In this document: in pieces, positions 21,926-32,936 of the stretch
How the letters are laid out: the number at the start of each line of letters is the position of its first letter
How positions within the stretch are numbered: the first letter of the stretch is position 1
Assembly: GCF_000001735.4 (NCBI RefSeq)
Contig: NC_003070.9
Span: 5,022,001-5,086,000, forward strand
From: Arabidopsis thaliana
Taxonomy: Eukaryota > Streptophyta > Magnoliopsida > Brassicales > Brassicaceae
Reading direction: 5' to 3'
DNA: 64,000 nt
Position numbers and translations under genes: made by a program
Notes under the pieces: generated by a model
Seen by the model: only the letters and a program-made list of their open reading frames with translations
What the model was told of the DNA's origin: nothing
Database searches by the model: none

Positions 21926-23780
21926 TTAGTTGCTTGATTAGTAAAACAGAACAAGTGAGTGTTTCTCTTCCGGGATGGAATCTCTCAATGATGGTGTATG
22001 TATATACAACAAATCTGAAATCTGTGACCTTTTCAAAAATTCTGTCTGCAATCTGAGTTCGATTCTGTTTTCAGGTAAACCATCTTCGTTGTAGGGTTTG
22101 GAAGCAGAGTTCTCTGTTTTCTTTACCACTTTTTTTTATCACACTTTTGCTTTGTTTTTTGTTTGTTTGTCTATCTGTGTGTCTGAGGAAGAAGAAGGTG
22201 TCTGAGAAAAAATGGGAAATTTGCATCTATAACATACAAAAAAACTTTAATTAAGTAACTAACCAAAACAAAAAATGTATGTGATATTCTGTGTATATTC
22301 TATAATATAGACCATCGTACCCCTTATATAAATATCACATACACTTTTTATCTTTCTTCTTTGTTTTCACCCTCACTCTCTTCTCTTTTTTTCCCAATAT
22401 ATCTCAGGATTTCTTCAGCTTTATTCTCACATGACCACTATTTATTCTCCTTGACCAAACTCTAACCTTAATAATAATACTGATTCTAGATCTGCTTAAG
22501 AGTACTTGTAACTGTATTTGTACTATTCTATTTTGCTGCCATACAATTTACGTTTATACGGTAAAACTAGTTGGTTTGATTAAGTATTAATTATGATTGA
22601 AAAGATTAATAAATTAAAGAAACTTGGATTGAACCCTTTTTATTCAATCTCTTTAATTTCAGCTAATAAGAATTTGCCACCAAATAAAAAAAATCATTTA
22701 ATTAGAAAATCTAATATGCCACCAAAACAAAATTATATATAAGTTGATTTATGAAATATGATTAGGGTTTAAATTTTATGATTAAATATAGTGAAATATT
22801 GGTTTGAGTTTATAATCAAGTTTAGATTTTACAAAAAAATGAGGTTAAATGTCGGTTGGGGTTTATAAACAGATTTAGATTTTATAATTAAACAAAGTTA
22901 AATATCGGTTTGGGTTTTGAAAATATGGTTAGAGATTAGATTTTACAATTAAACTCGTTTAAATGTCGGTTTGGGTTTACAAAAGAGAATTAGGGTTTAG
23001 ATTTTGTAATTAAACTAGATTATGTATGGTTTGGATATATACTATAATTATTAAAGTTTAGATTTTATAATTAAATTATTTTTATTTATTTATTAGATGA
23101 CATCTAATAAAAGAGGATGATAAAAGGGTTTGCCCCTAAATCCAAGTATTGTTCATAAATTAATGTAAAAACAAAATTATTTGGATATATTCAAATGTTA
23201 ATTTTTAAAGATCGTACATATATTTTGTGAATTCTATATTATTTACACTTTCATATGGTATAATCTAACTCTGATTTCAAAACCAAATAGTGATAAAATA
23301 TTTTAATCCAGGTTGATTCTAGTTATGCTACGTCATACCCACACTTACCTTGCCTCAATTATGCATCTCAAGCTTTGGAGGATAGTTTTGTATTTCCACT
23401 CATCAACATGGTTACTTACTACATTATGAGTATTATGGTGTTACTTTCTTAATATTTTATTGAAAAAGTGATATTCTTGCAATTGACCCAGAAAAAATCT
23501 GCAGGGAAATTTATTTTTTTGTACTTTTTTTTTTTCTTCCTTTTGTTATCTTTTTATAAACATTTTACTGACTTGTAACAGATATTCTTTTAATTAAATG
23601 TTTTTATTTTTCAGATTACCTTTATTTGTACTTATATATAGTTGAAAAACATACTAGAATTGATGTCTGAATAATCATTAACTAAAGGAAGTATAGCTTT
23701 GTCCCAAGCGCGAAATTAATTTGAATGTGTACCATATGAACAATAACAACAATCGAAATTAATACAGAATATAATCATAG
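21926..23780. other. Convergent intergenic region BPC2 / ANTH gene
   Basis: Tail-to-tail spacer of 1.85 kb. The left 250 bases probably hold the BPC2 3' untranslated region. The middle contains a diverged minisatellite (22760-23080, listed separately). No gene recognised. Confidence 0.6.
22760..23080. repeat. Diverged minisatellite, about 52-63 bp unit, six copies
   Basis: The anchor TTTAGATTTT (first copy TTTAAATTTT, fourth ATTAGATTTT) recurs at about 22768, 22821, 22873, 22934, 22997 and 23057, so the spacing is 52-63 bases. Units share GATTTTATAATTAAAC, AAATGTCGGTTTGGGTTT and, in two copies, TTAGGGTTTAGATTTT. Copies differ by substitutions and small indels, so the array is old. It is non-coding. 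Confidence 0.85.
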
Positions 23781-24800
23781 TTAAAAGCTAATTAAGTCTG
23801 GAATATCAACGACAACAACTCTCGGAGGAGAGGCAGGAGCTTCCTCATTATGATCAAGTGTTATCAAATCAGAAAGCTTCGTCTCTATCTCTTCCTCTTC
23901 TTCTTCTTCTTCCTCAGCAATCTCTGTTCTCTCCGCACTTTCCTCAGACGACTCCATCGCCGTCCTTACGAGTTCATCGAGATGAATCACATCCGCTTCA
24001 GGAATCCTTACGAAATTAGGAATCTCTTGAGCATTAGAAACTCCCAAGTCTTTACAAAACTCAAAATACTTTTTTAGCTCTCCTCCTTGCTTCATGGATT
24101 TAGCAACAATCTTCAACGCCAAGTCTGCCTCTGTTTTACCTATCTTGGAGTGCACGTTAGGTAAAACTTCAGCAATACGACGACAAATCCAACCGTAAAT
24201 CTCCATAATCTCACTAACCACATTCTCCATAGCTTCATTAATCACAGGTATCATCATGTTTTCACCAATCGGTTTGATTCTAATCAAAGAATCAACAATA
24301 ATCTGCATCTTACGAATAATCACAAGTCGAATCAGAACCGATGATTCTTCGTTGTATCGATGACGATTCCCATCGTGAAACAGAATCGATCTTCGATCAA
24401 GAAACGCGAAATAAGCACGTACGAAGAGATTAAACCCACCGGATTTGCTCATAATCCGTGAATTACCTTCGCCGAAACTCGAAAGATCGAAAGGTAACCG
24501 TCCGATCGATTCTGCTACGGTTGATTTACAGAGGAAGAAGCCGTGCATTAGCATTAAGCCTTTTAAAGCAACCGCCCAGCTTCGCGTGCGTTTCACGCGA
24601 GACGAGATTAAGCTTACGAGAGGCTTGAGGCTTGACGGGCTAGAGAGAACGTGACGGTAGATGAATTGAGCGCTCTCTGTATCAATGGAGAGCTCGTCGT
24701 GGCTTGTAGCTTTCACAACGGCTGCTGTGAGAATGTCATCAGCCGCGATGAGACTAGGTCCGTCTTTGAGAACTACGGCGGCGCGTTTCCAAAGCTTCAT
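23781..24800 (-). CDS. ANTH/ENTH-domain putative clathrin assembly protein (PICALM-like)
   Basis: Single-exon 339-aa protein (AT1G14686 by position). An ANTH-type helical domain covers about residues 1-270 (KLWKRAAVVLKDGPSLIAADDILTAAVVKATSHDE... RSWAVALKGLMLMHGFFLCK). A Glu-rich linker (nine consecutive Glu, about 295-303) leads to a short tail. The tail holds LITLD (about 312-316), a clathrin-box-like motif, and ends in DLISF. Family members bind PIP2 and clathrin at the plasma membrane or TGN and select SNARE cargo. After KATSHDE, where other members have a basic PPK.RH-type PIP2-binding motif, this protein has SIDTES, so lipid binding may differ. At 339 aa it is shorter than the 500-600 aa plant AP180 proteins. 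Confidence 0.88.
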   Translation of the reverse strand: MKLWKRAAVVLKDGPSLIAADDILTAAVVKATSHDELSIDTESAQFIYRHVLSSPSSLKPLVSLISSRVKRTRSWAVALKGLMLMHGFFLCKSTVAESIGRLPFDLSSFGEGNSRIMSKSGGFNLFVRAYFAFLDRRSILFHDGNRHRYNEESSVLIRLVIIRKMQIIVDSLIRIKPIGENMMIPVINEAMENVVSEIMEIYGWICRRIAEVLPNVHSKIGKTEADLALKIVAKSMKQGGELKKYFEFCKDLGVSNAQEIPNFVRIPEADVIHLDELVRTAMESSEESAERTEIAEEEEEEEEEIETKLSDLITLDHNEEAPASPPRVVVVDIPDLISF

Positions 24801-26045
24801 CTTCCGACTAATGTGTGTGGTTTCAAATTGTTAGTTTCTATTTCGCGCTTTATAATTTTCATTTTAAACCGTGTTTTGTTTTCTTTGATGTCAATTCTTT
24901 GCTGGTTTAAAACGAATTAGATAAGGATAAGCTAAAATTAAGAAATCTCAGTTTTGACCAAAATAAAAAAAGATATTTTTGATGTCGTTACTAAATTATT
25001 ATCTTCCATTTTTCAGTTTAACTCGATTGATTACGTAATAAGTTCATTAGATAAGTGTTGTTTGGTTGGCTTTTCTATATGTTTCGTTGATTTTGTTTTG
25101 AGGCAATTTTCTAGTGTAGTAGTGTTGTAATCGTATATAATGTATGTGGTTTGAGCAAGTCAAATTATGACTTTGTTTGTACAATATGGAAATATACATA
25201 TCTTAATTATTAATGGTGTGATTGATATCGTTAAGCCGTAAAATAATCGTTTAGCTTGCTAAATTACACACAAAACATAAAGTAGGCAAATGAACATATA
25301 CGATAGTGAATAGTCAACTCGTGGGTCACACAATTGCTTTTTTGCTAAACCTCTTAAAAGAAAGCGTTTCAGACTTCTTTTTGCAATAAAATCAGATTCT
25401 TTGAAAACTTTTGATCTTTGCTTCTTAATTATAGTTTCATTTTAGTTACAATATATTATTGATATTTCTCAATTTTACAAAATTAGTTTCTTAAATCTTA
25501 CTTTTATAAATCAAAATACTTCTACTTATTTAGAAACATGTGACCTCTATACAATCCAAACTTATTAAATTTGTTTATACCTATATTAAAAACTTATTAC
25601 TAATATATTAGTACTAGTTTACTAGTACTAATTAGCCGCTATAGTTTTACAAAAAGTGGTTTAGTTTTCTTATTCCTCATTATTGCTACTACACTTAACC
25701 CAATGGATTGAAAGAGTTAACTATGGGTAGAGATGACAACTTTATGAGCTGAGAGGATACGAAATTATGGATGTGTAGAAAAGCAAAGCCAGTGAAACAG
25801 TTCAAAAAGTGGGTTTTTCACATTTATTATGACAACTAATAAACACGTAAGTACAAAATCTTAAAGCAAGTAAGTAACAATAATTTTTGCTCTTTTTGTA
25901 ACTCCCAACTCTTTCTGACACAAAAAAACACCATATCATAACTTAAGTAACCCAAAACCAAACTCTTCCAAAACAAACCCTAAACGCAAAAATCATTACT
26001 CAAAAAAAAACAAAGTCTCTCTCTTCTAATTAGAGAGCCAAGAAG
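24801..26045. other. Divergent intergenic region ANTH gene / ZHD14
   Basis: Head-to-head spacer of 1.2 kb, AT-rich. A small inverted motif, ACTAGTTTACTAGT, is near 25613. Nothing coding recognised. Confidence 0.5.
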
Positions 26046-26552
26046 ATGCAGAGTACTTGTGTCTACAGAGAATGCATGCGCAACCACGCCGCGAAGCTCG
26101 GCTCTTACGCCATCGATGGCTGCCGTGAATACTCTCAACCATCCACCGGCGATCTCTGCGTCGCCTGTGGTTGCCACCGCAGCTACCACCGTCGTATAGA
26201 CGTCATATCTTCTCCTCAAATCAATCACACGCGCTTCCCGTTCACGAGCTTAAGGCGCGTGAAGCAGCTGGCGAGGCTGAAATGGAAAACGGCTGAGGAA
26301 AGAAATGAGGAGGAGGAGGATGACACGGAGGAGACTTCGACGGAAGAGAAGATGACGGTGCAGAGGCGGAGGAAGTCAAAGTTCACGGCGGAGCAGAGAG
26401 AGGCGATGAAAGATTACGCGGCGAAGTTGGGATGGACGTTGAAGGATAAGAGAGCGCTTAGAGAAGAGATAAGAGTCTTCTGTGAAGGGATTGGTGTTAC
26501 TCGTTATCATTTTAAAACTTGGGTTAACAATAATAAAAAGTTTTATCACTAA
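26046..26552 (+). CDS. ZHD14: Zinc-finger homeodomain (ZF-HD) transcription factor
   Basis: Single-exon 168-aa protein. The N-terminal ZF-HD dimerisation domain (about 4-53) shows the spaced Cys/His pattern YRECMRNHAAKLGSYAIDGC, then CVACGCHRSYHRR. An acidic linker (EERNEEEEDDTEETSTEE, about 82-99) follows, then a homeodomain at about 105-165 (RRRKSKFTAEQREAMKDYAAKLGW, recognition helix VTRYHFKTWVNNNKKFYH). The protein ends two residues after helix 3, among the shortest ZHDs. These proteins dimerise through the zinc finger and regulate transcription in the nucleus. ZHD14 (also HB32) is from memory. Recognition-helix residues (TRYHFKTWVNNN) differ from the commoner PR..FKVWMHNNK, so DNA specificity may be shifted. 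Confidence 0.93.
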   Translation: MQSTCVYRECMRNHAAKLGSYAIDGCREYSQPSTGDLCVACGCHRSYHRRIDVISSPQINHTRFPFTSLRRVKQLARLKWKTAEERNEEEEDDTEETSTEEKMTVQRRRKSKFTAEQREAMKDYAAKLGWTLKDKRALREEIRVFCEGIGVTRYHFKTWVNNNKKFYH

Positions 26553-27653
26553 CTAATTAACTAATATCCTTAATTGAGATAATACTATAATTTAGTTCCA
26601 ATTTCATTTTCATCCCTTCTGTGTTAATTTCTCCTCCTTGATCGCTTATTTTAATGGATTATTATTTTATCATTAGTGGGTTTAATGTGTTTGATTTGGA
26701 CATGTCCTTAATTACTAACTGGTTCACTCTTTAATTGGTCTTTATGATTCTTCTTTTTACGTCGGTGGGATTTGAGTTTTGACAAGACAACTAGCTGACG
26801 TTTTATTTATGGTCAATACTGTTCGCCAATCAGAATATTTATACGTAATAATATTGAAGTAGTTGAATAGTAGTACTAATTATTATGGGAAAGGATGGCA
26901 AAATGACATTTTGTTTTGATAGAAAATTGTAAAGATTACATATCTAATTCTAAAATTTGTAAATAATTAATGGTAAGATATATTTCACGTAATGAAAAGA
27001 CAATTAGTTACGGAAATAACACAACATTGTGTTTTTTCGAGGTTTGTTACTAAAAATTATAATGACATCATCAAAGCCAATAAAAGCTGTTATGCTTTTT
27101 TTTGTAGAAATAGTCATTTCAAAAATAATTTTTATACTTTTTGCTTTTTTATAAAGTCGTAAAACCATATACTTAAAAGTATATACCAATAAAATTGTGA
27201 ACTAATTGATTCATAAAATTGTAACTTTGCTACCATTATACCAAGCATCCCATTCCCACGAAAGTTTCAACTTTAATTGGGCTTTTGTTGGCATTTCAAG
27301 GCCAATAAGAACACCTTTGAGAAAACTAAAAAACATAGCTCTAGTCTACAATTATTCTAGTGTTTACCTACTGATTTAGAAAATGATTAGGATTTAGGAC
27401 CAGGTTAACTAAAACCAGAGACAGTCTTGCCCGGCTCGATCTGAACCAAGCTTGCCCGTAATCTCAATCCAACGTACAAAAAACAAATAAACAAAACTGT
27501 ATAAAAAAGTTTCACCATACAAATTGTAGACATGATTACTTGATTAGATTCAAATACTCGTTAAGATTTGCCTAAACACAGATTACAAGTGTGTTTTGTG
27601 AAATCAATTCGTTGCGTAATTCTTCTCCCTGAGACTTTTCTTGCCAGAAAGTC
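26553..27653. other. Convergent intergenic region ZHD14 / GIDE-like gene
   Basis: Tail-to-tail spacer of 1.1 kb. AT-rich 3' untranslated regions of both genes. No gene, repeat or RNA recognised. Confidence 0.5.
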
Positions 27654-29205
27654 CTAGAAATCACTGATGTCGGTATCTTCGCTGTCTGAGCTACCATTCT
27701 GTGAACTGCTGTCACCTAAGTCCTTTTTCTTCCACACGAATGGTAACAAAACCTTTCTTGCATAATCCACACCGTACACGACGGCTATAGCCACAGCAAT
27801 AGATCCGAAGATCTTGGCGAGTATTACACAAAGCCTGCAAAAATAACACAACAAAATATGATTCATCACCTCACCTCCCAAAGTAAGTGTATAACAAAAA
27901 AACATGAGTCTGTCCTTACTCTGACTGTGACTTCATGTTATTAACCATCTCATCAAAGGAGCTCTCTTCACTAAACACTATTAAAGACTGTTCCTTGGAT
28001 TTTTGAATCATGAGATTACCAGCTTTGTCTCTAACAGCCTATACAACAGTACAACAGAAGAGGGAAAAAAATGTAACTGAACTAACCGCTAAAACGCCAC
28101 TCTTGCAGGATCCACATTTCCTGAATAAAGAAACAAGTCAAAAGGAACACTTCCTTTACCTCACCAACAAAAGTCAAAGAGGTACCAACTTTAAGAGCCT
28201 GCCCAAAGATAACCTAAAGAAAAACATCACGTTGTTGGTTTCAACTTTCAACACAAGGAATTAGAGGTTTTCTAGGGAACAAAACAGAGAAGGAGAAAAC
28301 AATGAAGGAACAAAGAACCTTAGAGCCTTCTTTGGGTGAACAAAGACTTTTGAAGGATTCACCAAGTGATTTTACTTCATACGGTCTTACAATTTCATTA
28401 AAACCTAGAGCACCTTCAGCTCCCACTACATTCACCCGACCCGTACTGTCTTCCTAATTGTGTGTGTGAGACACACAGAGAGAGAGAGACAACAAATCAA
28501 GAAGGCAGGCTTAAGTCGTGGGTGGGGGGGGGGGGGCAAGAAATAGCAAATGAGTTGTATTTTACCAGATACCAAGGAGTCTCCTTTCGTTGTAGAAGAA
28601 GATTTACAGACTTGTTTATCAAACCACCATCTTCCAACTTGTTCTCATAAACCACTTTGGCCCGAAGACAGTATATGTGTTATGACTTATGACTACACAC
28701 CACCAAACCAGAGAATTTAAGCACACATGATTGCCAACTTTACAAAAAAAACAATCTTACCGTATTCTCAAAAACAACACCCAAAAGATCACCATCTTTG
28801 GAGTTAAAGGTTGTTGCAGATGCAACTCTTCCGGATACCAAAACAAGAAGATTCGTTGTTTTTTCTTTAAGCAAATCATCTGAAAACACAAAAATAATAC
28901 AATAACTGGTTCACATTGTAACCTGAAAGGCTGAAACCAATACAGAATGAAGTAGGCTTTGAATTCCATACTAAGAGAAACATACCTAACTTTTTTAAGT
29001 CAATAACGCGGGTAATACTGTTAAAATGTTCAAATCTCCTGCACCATCCCAAAAGCAATCATACATTGATTGATTGATTTATTAAAAAAAAAACATTCAA
29101 ATATGCAAAAAGGATTGGGATGAGACTACTAAACTCTTTAATGCTCTCCCCCCAAAGATAAAATACTGTGGCACATGTAACACATATAGCAAGTCCTTCA
29201 AGCAT
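27654..29205 (-). CDS. GIDE/SP1(MUL1)-like membrane protein lacking a RING finger
   Basis: Exon fragments on the minus strand encode a GIDE/BAM domain like that of SP1/MUL1 E3 ligases. Readable blocks: a membrane helix (29205 leftwards, LEGLAICVTCATVFYLWGES), FNSITRVIDLKKL (about 29038-28988), the exon ending LLGVVFENT (28880-28761), VVYENKLEDGG...ETPWYL (28660-28566), EDSTGRVNVVGAEGALGF (28454-28319), VIFGQALKVGTSLTFVGE (28215-28162), AVRDKAGNLMIQ (28038-27920), and a second membrane segment with tail SDSEDTDISDF (27838-27654). Most junctions are phase-compatible GT-AG. Two are not in my reading: helix exon to FNSITRV, and FENT to VVYEN. So the first exons, or gene integrity, are uncertain. 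The protein ends where family members carry the C3HC4 RING, so 'E3 ligase' (AT1G14688) would be by homology only. Confidence 0.65.
28524..28536 (+). repeat. Run of 13 G (C in the transcript)
   Basis: An uninterrupted G13 tract, preceded by GTGGGT, sits in an intron of the GIDE-like gene. It is striking in such AT-rich DNA and likely to vary in length. It could form quadruplex-type structures on the non-template strand. Confidence 0.95.
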
Positions 29206-30089
29206 TTGAAAAAAATTCAAACAAGATTTTTGCATCAAAACGATAATAACTTCCTCCACAAGTTCTGCATAACATGATCACAAACACAAAACGTTACACA
29301 CCCTAACCTAATCGAACCTCTAAAAGTCCCACCACATTCCCAAAAACAATTATGCTAGTTGAGAATAAGAAGCAACTATTTTAAAAACAATAACAAACAA
29401 TGATTACGAAACAAAGGAAACGAGAGACGTACTGTCGAAGATTAGGAACCTAGGAGAAATAGCACGAGAGATCAATTGCTTAAACCCTAGTGTCTCTCAA
29501 GTCTCAAACCTCCGAGCAAAAAGTGTCTTTTTCCTTTCTTTCTTTTTTTCTTTGCCAGCGAAATCATCAAAATCGTGTTAATCCGTATTTATAAGAATTC
29601 GATTTCGATTTGAACCAAACCGTAATAACCGATCTCAAAACCGAACAGAACCAAAATATCTAAAGATATAATTTCACTACAACCCGAATCCGACGAACAA
29701 ACCGATCCGAAACCAAATCAATGTGTTGGATGGAACTAGGAAGTGTTAGAGAAAAGGAATTCTAGGAGAGTAAGTAATCTGTATAAAATATACACACATG
29801 ACACATCCACACAAATTGAACAACATACCAAAGAAAAGATGAAATTAAAAGAAATATTTTGAAGCTACTATAACAAATTAACAACTCAACATAACATCCA
29901 TTTTCTACTCTTCTATTACCCTGAAGTATCCGTCACAAGTCAACTCAAAGTCACACACATACGACCACTAATTGTCTACGGTTACTTGATCTGTATCAGT
30001 AACTCCTCCTTTTGATTACATTCATCTAACTCCCAACTCCTACTCCATCTCAAGTTCTTGTGGTTGAACCAACTGCTGCCTAATGAGAC
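29206..30089. other. GIDE-like 5' region and MAP65-7 3' flank
   Basis: Leader of the GIDE-like gene (a probable leader exon ends near 29435, ...TCGACA|GTACGT on the minus strand), followed by intergenic DNA and the 3' untranslated region of MAP65-7. No further gene seen. Confidence 0.45.
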
Positions 30090-32936
30090 TTAGTTATATA
30101 ACGGTGAATCTGGTTCAGAGCCGCAAACCGAAGTGTATGTAGAGACAGAGTCTTCCTTTGGTATTGCCACAAAGTTCAAAGGAGCTGTTGACAGTCTTCT
30201 TACTTCCTTGAAATATCCGTTTTGGCGATGGCTTGAGTATGATCTTGGGGTGGTCATTATGTCGTTATTTGTTGCTCCAGCTGAGTTTCTGCGGGGCGTA
30301 GGAGGCACAGATGCATCCCCATTGTATCCGTTGGTCTTTCTTACACTGTTGCTTCTTCTTGGACTCGGTTTTGATCCATAAATTGATTCCCTCCGCTTTA
30401 TTAACAGATCCTGCATCTTCTTTTGATCCTGCAGAGAAAATGAAATAAAATTGTTTAAAAAGGCAAGCAGTATTACAAATCTTCAAGGGTTATGTAAAAG
30501 AGAGCTTTTTGACAAACCCGGTATCGTCTCTTTTCCTCTTCCTGTTGTTTCCTTGTCAATTTATAATCTTCAAGTATGGATACCAATCGAACCTGGAGGA
30601 AACCAGTAACCATATTTAAAGGATAGACCTTGTGGCTGTGTTTACTATAAAGTTACTTTAACTTACACCATCATATAGAAATGATTTCCGTGTTTCGTCC
30701 TCCCATAGAAGTGTTTTCTTGATGAGATTGTCAACCATTGCTACAGAAAACAATAAAACAATGCAACAATAAGCTAAAGATCTCATAAGAATATTTGGTG
30801 GAAACTACAAGAACATACATGGGATCTTGTTTACTGTGATCCGGGCGCGTTCTGCATGCTTGAGGTTTACATGTCCACCTCTTCCGGCACTATACCGGGT
30901 TTCATCCTAAAACCAAGGAAGGAATTTCTCAGTTACATCCTCCAACAAACCTATTTGCCTACAAGGAAAATTTACCTGATTGTATTCTTCTAGCCAGTTT
31001 TCCTCTTCGCACGCAGATAACCAGCGGTCAATCCTATCGATTATTTCTTTCCGGCTATGTGCTTCTTCTTTGATTTTGTTTATATGCAATTCAATATTTG
31101 TAAGAAGCTCTGAAGGGTCCACTAATCCTGAAGAAACATGAGGAAATATATTAGCAAGAAAATAAGCTACTCATATTTCTGAGAAGAAGAAGATAAGCTC
31201 TATCACTTTTAGTACCAGAATCAATCAAAGCAGTTGATTTCTCAAGCGATGTGCTTGTGTCAGCCTCAATGTGAGCCAATCTGCAAAGATTCTCTAACTC
31301 AGTCCTTCTTTTCATCACAAGCTCCTTCATTCTGCTAGCTTTCAGCTTATTAAAACAGTCTACTTCTGCAGACACCTGAAGTCCAAGGGAGAAACAAGAA
31401 CTCAGAGATCCTGAATAACATTAATGGCAATTAAAAGTTGGGAAAAGAAAAGAGCTGTGTCCTAACCTGTTCAATTGTTTCACTAGAGAGGATATTTGGC
31501 TCAGTGATATCAGATTCTGATGATCTTACAACATAACTGACACTTGCAAATTTCGTTCTTTCTTCTTGAGATGTGTCCATTAGATTCCATAGCTCAAAAA
31601 GTGAACCCGCTACATCCTTTAACTGCACACTCAAAGGCGAAAATGCTAAGGCATCAAAATGATAATCAGTTACAAAGAGAAGAATAGCATTGCAGGCATG
31701 TTTATCTACCTTTTGAAACCGAACGCTCCTTTCGGTTTTCAGCTTATGAATCATGTGGTGTAGACCATCCAATGTATCATCAGAAATGTTTGTAGACTGC
31801 TCATGGTCAGTCCTATGTAAGCTCGGATGAACCTCACTAACAGTTTGACCAAAGTCGACTCCAAGAACACCACATAGAGTGTGCACCTCATTCACATAGT
31901 CCAAAACCTTGTTCAGACGATCCGACTGCATAAAAAACAAGAACATATGAGTAAGCAAGCAGCTTGACTTAACAAAGTAAAATCTGAGTTCATCTTCTTA
32001 TTGTATTCATGAAAACTTCCTTACCTTCTCTTTCTGGAGCGAGCGGAGATGTGTTTGATACTCGTTAAGCTTCCGAAGAGTCAGGTCTTGTTCATCAAGA
32101 GCCAAAGAACCGACCATCGTTTTGTTGAGTTGGTCACTGTATCCAGATATTTCACCACTCATCTTCTCAATTTGTGCTTTTATATCCACAAATTGCTTCA
32201 TTCTTTCATCTTTTTGCAATCTTAAGTCCTCAAGCATTGGCCTCACAGCAGCAAGTTTTTCTTTCAATGATTTTGAACCTTCCTTTGCTTTCATCTGTAA
32301 CCATAAAAACACATTTTAAAAACAAAAAAGATGGAAACTTTCCTTTCATTACCAATAAAAAGAAACCAAGTAGACTAGCTCATACCGGTGAGTGGCTGTT
32401 GAACACTCCAAGAGCAGCCAGTAAAGAAGCAATTTCAGCTTCAATTGATACCAATGACTGATGAAGCTGTGCCTTGGAATTAGCAGCCTCGTCCACTTTT
32501 CTTCTGTAGATTTCAAGACATTCCTTCTCCAATTCCATTAGCATCCGGTCTTTCTCAGCATCACTCTCACCAATATCAACCCATATTTTCTGCTCCAAAC
32601 CAACAAATTTTGCCATTAAACCATGAAATATATAGATACTCCAAACATAAAAATCAGATACTTGTAGAAAAACAGGTCAAAAGAAGTCTCAGAAACTAAG
32701 AAGAGGTACCAAAATTCACAGTAACCCTTAAACCTATAGTTGACAGAAAAAAAGGAGAAGACTTTACCTATAAAGACCCTAAATTTGTCCTTGAAGCATC
32801 ATTATCAAGAAACCCTAAATTTTCCAAGAAACAGAGAAGAAGAGGGTGAAAGAAAAACCTGAAGCTCTCGAAGCAGAGCATTACAAGTAGTGTTTGTACG
32901 GAAACAGAGACTCGTAGGGCTTTCAATCTCCAGCAT
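30090..32936 (-). CDS. MAP65-7: Microtubule-associated protein, MAP65/Ase1/PRC1 family
   Basis: Eleven phase-compatible exons (32936-32859, 32589-32386, 32294-32025, 31925-31710, 31622-31467, 31375-31216, 31127-30976, 30906-30819, 30740-30667, 30592-30518, 30428-30090) give 603 aa, as I recall for AT1G14690. The N-terminus [19 protein letters not shown] is typical of plant MAP65. The first about 340 residues are coiled-coil dimerisation rods ([24 protein letters not shown]). The conserved microtubule-binding block lies at about 400-500 ([22 protein letters not shown], then LLWEDE). The C-terminal about 110 residues are basic and Ser/Pro-rich ([21 protein letters not shown]) and look like Cdk/MAPK target sites. 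MAP65s crosslink antiparallel microtubules in cortical arrays, spindle and phragmoplast, and phosphorylation of the tail usually weakens binding. Confidence 0.95.

Noticed and set aside
23850-24077. Plus-strand frame opposite the ANTH gene
   Set aside because: Antisense shadow of the Glu-rich linker; the ANTH frame is the recognisable one.
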